From: OMOG01 sp041485845
GTDB lineage: Bacteria > Acidobacteriota > Terriglobia > Bryobacterales > Bryobacteraceae
DNA: 21,387 nucleotides
NCBI GenBank assembly: GCA_041485845.1
Contig: JBGPKH010000071.1
Span: 1 to 21,387, forward strand
Reading direction: 5' to 3'
Both the position numbers and the translations under genes were made by a program. The notes under the pieces are model-generated. The model did not search any database and was not told the origin of the DNA. It saw only the letters and a list, made by a program, of their open reading frames with translations. Positions 16,938 through 21,387 of this stretch are shown here, in pieces; positions within the stretch are counted from its first letter, which is position 1, and each line of letters begins with the position of its first letter.

Positions 16938-18176
16938 CTATTCCCGCCGCATAGGCTGCCGCTTGCCATACGCCACAGATCGCCAGAGCCATTCCATCGG
17001 TCCGAAGCGATACCTCCCCAACCACCATACGCTCGCGGCCATCTGCAGAGCGAAAACGACGGCCGTGATCGCCAACATCCCGTCAAATCCCACCTGTCCG
17101 TACCAGCCGAATCCATAATGGTAGAAGAGCGTAACCGAGACCATCGACTGCGTTAAATAAGTCGTGAGCGACATGCGTCCCACTGCCGCCAGCGGCGCCA
17201 GCCGCCGGGCGCATGCGGGAATCGAAACCAGCAGCGCCAACGTGGCGGCATACGCGGCAGCGTTGCTCCACGTCATTAGATCGCGGGCCGCCGAGCCCAC
17301 CAACGGACGCAACGCCCGTAAAGAGAACACCGCCTCTCCCAAGGTCAGCCCCGACTTCGCTAAGGGCCACCAGGCGTCCAGATGGCGCTCCACGTACCAT
17401 CCGAGCAGCGTTCCCGCCACCGCGCCTGCGAGCACCCGGAGTAACCGGCTCCGCCGCGCCATCAGGCGCTTCACCAGATCCACCCGTACGGCCCACAACC
17501 CCAGCAGGAACAAGGTGAGAAATGATGGGAAAATGATCAGAAACCACCGGCGATACCAGAACAGGTAACCGCGCGCTCCCTCGGCAACGATCTGCATGAA
17601 CGCGCCATGCGCGTAGATCCAGTCGACTTGCTGCTCCGCCAGCGGCTGCGGGAACTTCACACCGAACCCGACGATCGCTACGTTCACCAGGTAGGGCGCC
17701 AGAACGAACGTAGCAGCCGCGGCGGCCAGCAGCGGGCGTGGCGAAAGCCGGCGGTAGAACACCAGAATCATTCCGAGCAGCGCATACTCGGTCAGCACAT
17801 CGTTGCGCCAGATCAGCATCCCATGCGCCATTCCGACCGCCAGCAGCGCCGCCATGCGCCGCCAGAACATGGCGCGCACATCGATCCCGCGCTGCTCGGC
17901 CCTGGTGAGCTGGACCGCAAAGCCCATGCCGAAAAGAAAACCAAGCAAGCTGTAGAAGCGCAGCTCGATCAGCGAATCCTGCGCAAACGCCAGCGCATGT
18001 TGGAAGCCGGATGACGCCTTCACCGTCCCATACGAATCGTTCAAGTTCGACCAAAGAACGCCGAACATGGCGAATCCGCGAAGAACGTCCAGAAGCAGAA
18101 TGCGCTCCTGTGGACCCACCGGGCCAAGCTCCCTTGGTGCAGCCGCGGAAGCCGAAGGGATGCTGTCATTTGGCAC
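16938..18176 (-). CDS. DUF418 (YeiB-like) multi-pass membrane protein
   Basis: This integral membrane protein of about 412 residues belongs to the YeiB/DUF418 family, related to acyltransferase-3-like membrane proteins and of unproven function. RILLLDVLRGFAMFGVLWSNL near the N-terminus is the family signature, followed by FYSLLGFLFGMGFAVQL, an RR-containing loop, YALLGMILVFYRR, WRRWF-type loops and, near the C-terminus, the DUF418 core LAAVGRMSLTTYLTQSMV with FYHYGFGWYG and GPMEWLWRS. Around ten hydrophobic segments are visible. I chose GTG 18174-18176, which overlaps the kinase stop by only 11 bases. An in-frame GTG at 18228-18230 would add 18 residues and lengthen the overlap to 65 bases; neither has a strong ribosome binding site. 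It is cotranscribed with, and downstream of, the Ser/Thr kinase. Confidence 0.82.
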   Translation of the reverse strand: MPNDSIPSASAAAPRELGPVGPQERILLLDVLRGFAMFGVLWSNLNDSYGTVKASSGFQHALAFAQDSLIELRFYSLLGFLFGMGFAVQLTRAEQRGIDVRAMFWRRMAALLAVGMAHGMLIWRNDVLTEYALLGMILVFYRRLSPRPLLAAAAATFVLAPYLVNVAIVGFGVKFPQPLAEQQVDWIYAHGAFMQIVAEGARGYLFWYRRWFLIIFPSFLTLFLLGLWAVRVDLVKRLMARRSRLLRVLAGAVAGTLLGWYVERHLDAWWPLAKSGLTLGEAVFSLRALRPLVGSAARDLMTWSNAAAYAATLALLVSIPACARRLAPLAAVGRMSLTTYLTQSMVSVTLFYHYGFGWYGQVGFDGMLAITAVVFALQMAASVWWLGRYRFGPMEWLWRSVAYGKRQPMRRE

Positions 18177-20844
18177 GTGAGGCCGCAGGCCGCCAGCCAA
18201 CGACGGCCGTGAGATTCTGAGAACCCCCACCGCCTAAATTCGTGTTCACCAGGAAACGCCTGCCATTCCCGCTTACGGCGTAGTCGCGGCGGCTGAAACC
18301 GGAAAATCCCACGAAGTTCGCTCGGAAAAGAGGTTCGGGAGTGCCGGGCTGAAAGACAGGCGCAGTCTTTATGGAAACGGCCATGAGCGTGCGCTCCGCC
18401 GGAGAGATGTAAAACAGTTCTTTCCCGTCGGCGCCCCATTGCGGTTGTACACCCCCGCCGTCCGAAATGCGGTGGTTCGATCCGGGGCTTGGAAATGAAG
18501 CGATGTAGACTTCGTCCGACCCGGTCTCGTTCGTTACGTACGCCATCCAGCGTCCATCGGGCGATAGACGGCCCTGACGCTCTGCAAACCGGCTCTGGAG
18601 ATAAGCCACCGGCTTCCCCTCGCCCGAAACCGGCGCCACCCATATGTCGGACCCGGTCTGCGCATCTACGACCCAATAGATTATGTACTTTCCATCCGGA
18701 GACCAGTCAGTAGGCGCTCCCGGCGCCGCTCTGCCGTAATTCGCGAACTGCTCTTCGTGGCCGGCTTCATCGCGCAGGTAAATTCCGCCGGCCGTCCCCG
18801 AGGCGGACGCGTAGACCACCCGTGTTCCATCGGGGGACCAGCAACCATGCAAAGCCCATCCCAGGCCTGCGGTGAGCCTGGACGGAACACCGCGCGCAAG
18901 GTCCAGGGACCATAGCTCGCCGAGTGAGTTCTCATATCGTTCCAGCAGGACGCGCCGCTCATCCCGGGAGAGATCCATGTGAATGAAAGGACCTTCGGGT
19001 CCCACGGCGCCCATACGCTTTCCCTGCCGGTCGAGCCAGGTCAATTGATTTCGCGGCGGGACCTCCTCGGCGTAGACTAAAATGCCGCTGTCGGAAACGC
19101 TGAAGGCCGCCGCTCCCCCAAAACTCCAGACGTTCGTCGCCACCGGAAAAGGATCGTCCTCGAATCGGCGCCGCCCCGCGTCAAAGCGTTGCGCCATCAG
19201 CTTGCCGTGTTGCGAAAAAAGGACGTATCCCGGTTGCGCATAGCGCACATTGGATACGACCGGCAGCAGCCGCTCAACGTCCGGGGAACCCAGCGTCCCG
19301 GCATACACCCCTTGGTGTTCCGCTTGCGGGCTGAGAGCTGTGAAAAGAAACCGCCGGCCGCCCGGTAGAAAGCACGGGTGCCAATGTGCGGAGTGCTTCA
19401 GAGGTTCCAACGAAGTAACCGGGGTAGGCGTCCCGCCCGTCGCCGGGACCATATAGAGCGCGCCGCTGTGGCCCGGTGCAAACACGATCACGCCCGCTTC
19501 ATTCCAGGCGGCGCCTCCCCCACCTCCTGGAGCGCCGCAAATCACCTGCGCGGGTCCGCCCGCGAGCGGAACCCGCATCAGCCGGTCCTGTGCGAAAAAG
19601 CCGATGTACCGGCTGTTCGGCGACCAAAACACGGCGGTGGCGCCTTGTGTCTCGGGAACTTCGCGCGCCTCCAATGAGTCGATCGGCCGCACCCAGATCG
19701 ACATGGCGCCTCCCGCAAAAGCTACCGTTGCCACCGTGCGTCCGTCCGGAGAAACGGCGGGCAGGCTCGAGAAGAGTTGATATGCCATGCCGGGAGGCGG
19801 CGGTATGGTGAAGCGAACCGGCGCCGGCTCCGGGACTCCCGCGCGCAGCCCGCGAAATATGCCGAAACTTCCAGCCGCACCCAAAAACCCCGCCGTGCCC
19901 CACGCCAGAACTTCGCGCCGCCGCATGCCTCCGGCGTCGACTGGCGGCGCCTGCTCGCCCCCTTCGGCAATCCACTCCAGTTCCAGGCGCAGGTCGCCCG
20001 CCGATTGCCAGCGCTTGTCCGGGTCCTTCGCCCAGCAGGTTTTCAGCACATGCGCCAGCTCGCGTGGCAGGTCCCTGGGGGCAGACGGAGGATCGCCGCG
20101 CAGAATGGCGGCCATCAGCGAAGCTTGACTTTCGCCCGTGAACGCTCTCTTTCCGCTGACCATTTCGTAAAGCACGCTGCCGAATGCGAAGACGTCGGCG
20201 CGGGCGTCGGCTTCCTTTCCTTCCACCTGTTCCGGCGACATGTACAGGGGCGTGCCAAGAACCGTGCCCACGCCCGTCATGGACACGGTTTCACCCTTGT
20301 CGCCGGCAACCGGGGATCGTTCCCGCAAGCGGGCTAAGCCGAAGTCCAGCAGCTTCACACCCGTCTTGGTAAGCATGATGTTCGCCGGCTTGATATCGCG
20401 GTGCACCACCCCGCGCCGATGTGCCTGCTCCAGCGCATCGGCGACCTGGATGGCGTAGCGTATCGCCTCGTCCAGCGGCAGAGGACCATTCTTGAGCCGG
20501 TGCTCCAGCGTCTCGCCTTCCACGCATTCCATCACCATGTAGGCGACGCCATCCTGCCGGCCGATATCGAAAAGCGCGCAAATATGGGGATGGTTCAGGC
20601 TGGCAACCGCGCGCGCCTCCACTTCGAAGCGCTTTTGGACATCGGCGCGGTCCGCTAACTCCGCGCTCAGGATCTTGATCGCCACCGTCCGGCCCAATCG
20701 CGTGTCACGAGCCCGGTATACAGCTCCCATGCCGCCCGCGCCAAGAGGAGCGTCGATTACGTAGGGTCCCAACCGGTCGCCGCCGGTTAGCCTTGGACCG
20801 TCGCCTCCGGGGCCGGCGGCAAAGCCCTCCGCGTCAAGGTCCAT
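18166..20844 (-). CDS. Transmembrane Ser/Thr protein kinase with PD40 propeller
   Basis: This 892-residue PknB-type kinase is fused to a TolB-like propeller. Kinase residues 27-292: glycine loop LGAGGMGAVY (34-43), catalytic Lys K57, helix-C Glu E76, HRDIKPAN (148-155) with catalytic D150, DFG at 167-169, TP/SPE activation segment GTPLYMSPEQ (197-206) and DVFAFGSVLYEM (217-228). All catalytic residues are present. A hydrophobic segment follows directly after MRRREVLAWG, at about 313-333. Residues 345-885 hold PD40 blades (VSPDGRTVATVAF, SPDGTRVVYAS, SPDGKYIIYWV, SPDGRWMAYVT). The start is ATG 20842-20844; it has no clear ribosome binding site, perhaps because the leader is very short. It overlaps the downstream DUF418 gene. 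The substrate and signal are unknown; the neighbouring winged-helix protein carries the same kind of propeller. Confidence 0.92.
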   Translation of the reverse strand: MDLDAEGFAAGPGGDGPRLTGGDRLGPYVIDAPLGAGGMGAVYRARDTRLGRTVAIKILSAELADRADVQKRFEVEARAVASLNHPHICALFDIGRQDGVAYMVMECVEGETLEHRLKNGPLPLDEAIRYAIQVADALEQAHRRGVVHRDIKPANIMLTKTGVKLLDFGLARLRERSPVAGDKGETVSMTGVGTVLGTPLYMSPEQVEGKEADARADVFAFGSVLYEMVSGKRAFTGESQASLMAAILRGDPPSAPRDLPRELAHVLKTCWAKDPDKRWQSAGDLRLELEWIAEGGEQAPPVDAGGMRRREVLAWGTAGFLGAAGSFGIFRGLRAGVPEPAPVRFTIPPPPGMAYQLFSSLPAVSPDGRTVATVAFAGGAMSIWVRPIDSLEAREVPETQGATAVFWSPNSRYIGFFAQDRLMRVPLAGGPAQVICGAPGGGGGAAWNEAGVIVFAPGHSGALYMVPATGGTPTPVTSLEPLKHSAHWHPCFLPGGRRFLFTALSPQAEHQGVYAGTLGSPDVERLLPVVSNVRYAQPGYVLFSQHGKLMAQRFDAGRRRFEDDPFPVATNVWSFGGAAAFSVSDSGILVYAEEVPPRNQLTWLDRQGKRMGAVGPEGPFIHMDLSRDERRVLLERYENSLGELWSLDLARGVPSRLTAGLGWALHGCWSPDGTRVVYASASGTAGGIYLRDEAGHEEQFANYGRAAPGAPTDWSPDGKYIIYWVVDAQTGSDIWVAPVSGEGKPVAYLQSRFAERQGRLSPDGRWMAYVTNETGSDEVYIASFPSPGSNHRISDGGGVQPQWGADGKELFYISPAERTLMAVSIKTAPVFQPGTPEPLFRANFVGFSGFSRRDYAVSGNGRRFLVNTNLGGGGSQNLTAVVGWRPAASRAK

Positions 20845-20869
20845 ATCACATAGTTGCGCACTTCGGAAA

Positions 20870-20878
20870 ATAATACCA
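20870..20878 (-). promoter_or_regulatory. Extended -10 promoter element for the kinase gene
   Basis: Read on the minus strand this is TGGTATTAT, a TGn-extended -10 element about 25 bases before the kinase ATG. It would give a leader of only about 18 bases. The -35 position falls in the adjacent hairpin at 20896-20912. Confidence 0.4.
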
Positions 20879-20895
20879 GCCTGGCGTGATGTGGG

Positions 20896-20912
20896 GCAGG
20901 CTGGCAGCCTGC
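20896..20912. repeat. Hairpin 1: GCAGGCT-GGC-AGCCTGC
   Basis: This is a perfect 7-bp stem with a 3-base loop. It lies directly against hairpin 2, upstream of the kinase promoter and downstream of the broken PIN gene. No T-tract follows on either strand, so it does not look like an intrinsic terminator. I have an unverified impression that this string recurs in acidobacterial genomes. Confidence 0.65.
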
Positions 20913-20933
20913 GCGGCGGTTGTCTACCGCCGC
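20913..20933. repeat. Hairpin 2: GCGGCGGT-5 nt-ACCGCCGC
   Basis: This is a perfect 8-bp stem with the 5-base loop TGTCT, starting on the base after hairpin 1 ends. The pair forms a 38-base double palindrome. Its compactness and GC richness resemble REP/BIME-type intergenic elements. Confidence 0.65.
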
Positions 20934-20938
20934 CGTGT

Positions 20939-21284
20939 TCATCTCAGGCTCGTGAAAGCGCGGCGCCGATTCGGACCGAAGCGGAAAATCGCAAAGTCGT
21001 CGTCCAGCGAGGCAGCGCGCTCGATTCCGAGCCGGAGCATAACGGCGAAGCTCGTCCGGCCGGCAATCGAAAAATCCTGGCCGCGATACGAGACTCCAAT
21101 CTGCCACGCTGCTTCCAGATCTGCGGCGCCCACCGGCTCTATTACCGCCACGCCGCTGCGCAGGCCCTCCCAGAACCGCTCTTGCAGCCCGGTGGATCCG
21201 GTGCCGGAGCAACGTCCAGGTTTCGATCAGCACGTGATCGGTGGTGACTAGCCCGACTTTCGCGAATCTGATGGGGTACAGCAC
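20939..21284 (-). pseudogene. Broken VapC-like PIN-domain toxin gene
   Basis: Two adjacent minus-strand frames together read as the C-terminal two thirds of a VapC-type PIN ribonuclease. The upstream frame gives VGLVTTDHVLIETWTLLRHR (near 21255-21195); the downstream frame gives RFWEGLRSGVAVIEPV…YRGQDFSIAGRTSFAVMLRLGIERAASLDDDFAIFRFG and ends at TGA 20939-20941. Joining them needs a one-base shift near 21191-21196, within GCTGCAAGAG. The N-terminal strand with its first catalytic Asp (VDTS-type) is missing: the upstream frame runs into TAA at about 21312 with nothing PIN-like before it. The Asp usually found in FSxxDxTSF is Gly here (SIAGRTSF). Truncation, frameshift and lost acidic residues make it almost certainly inactive. 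No antitoxin gene is visible before the window end. Confidence 0.7.
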
Positions 21285-21387
21285 CGACGCCGGGCTTCCG
21301 GAGGCCTGTTAAACAAGGGTTTCGCTCCAATCACAGACCTCTACATGGCTAGATGAAAGAATATGCCACTCAACCATAGCCGCTCCG
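21285..21387. other. Window-end sequence with no recognised feature
   Basis: About 100 bases upstream of the PIN remnant show no convincing gene, antitoxin or repeat on either strand. A short minus-strand frame (MVEWHILSSSHVEVCDW…, about 22 codons) is not convincing. Confidence 0.4.

Overview
The window looks like a piece of an Acidobacteriota chromosome, most likely Solibacter/Bryobacter-like. This is inferred from several features: high GC; a succinate dehydrogenase in C-A-B order with a single type-B membrane subunit; a Ser/Thr kinase and a membrane-anchored winged-helix protein that both end in large PD40 (TolB-like) propellers; and a giant secreted Ig-like/BACON protein ending in a tandem domain I associate with Solibacter proteins. 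No rRNA, tRNA, CRISPR array or intact mobile element was seen.

Layout. (1) 39-4213, minus strand: a two-gene nucleotide-sugar operon. A GalU-like nucleotidyltransferase (TTG start) overlaps by 4 bases (GTGA) a 1105-residue protein that fuses a fucokinase-like GHMP kinase (N-terminal) to a UDPGP-type uridylyltransferase (C-terminal). (2) 4214-5649: a decayed accessory patch. It holds a 32-codon stub of an AAA/SMC-type ATPase, a small Cys-rich protein that has lost its natural stop, and a complete Uma2-family (PD-(D/E)XK) gene on the opposite strand. (3) 5650-9050, plus strand: sdhC-sdhA-sdhB, tightly coupled, with a plausible promoter at 5549. (4) 9051-9186: low-complexity, CTCCGCG-rich intergenic sequence. 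(5) 9187-14615, minus strand: a 199-residue protein with faint GH75 (chitosanase)-like features, followed 26 bases later by a 1600-residue secreted adhesin-like protein. (6) 14616-14745: a divergent control region with a perfect 13-bp inverted repeat. (7) 14746-16854, plus strand: a winged-helix/TM/PD40 regulator. (8) 16938-20844, minus strand: a Ser/Thr kinase-TM-PD40 protein overlapping a DUF418 (YeiB-like) membrane protein. (9) 20845-21387: two adjacent hairpins beside the kinase promoter, then a VapC-like PIN gene broken by an N-terminal loss, a frameshift and an apparent active-site substitution.

How it fits together. The sdh operon is core respiration (complex II). The sugar operon probably feeds an activated UDP-sugar into surface polysaccharide. 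The giant secreted protein and its small partner look like a surface or matrix module, flanked by a divergently transcribed membrane regulator. The kinase and the winged-helix protein use different cytoplasmic output domains with the same sensor-like propeller. The broken toxin and the ATPase stub mark places where accessory genes arrived and decayed. The least described items are the inverted-order kinase/pyrophosphorylase fusion, the C-terminal tandem domain of the giant protein, the Tat-like membrane segment inside the kinase, and the palindromes at 14638-14700 and 20896-20933.
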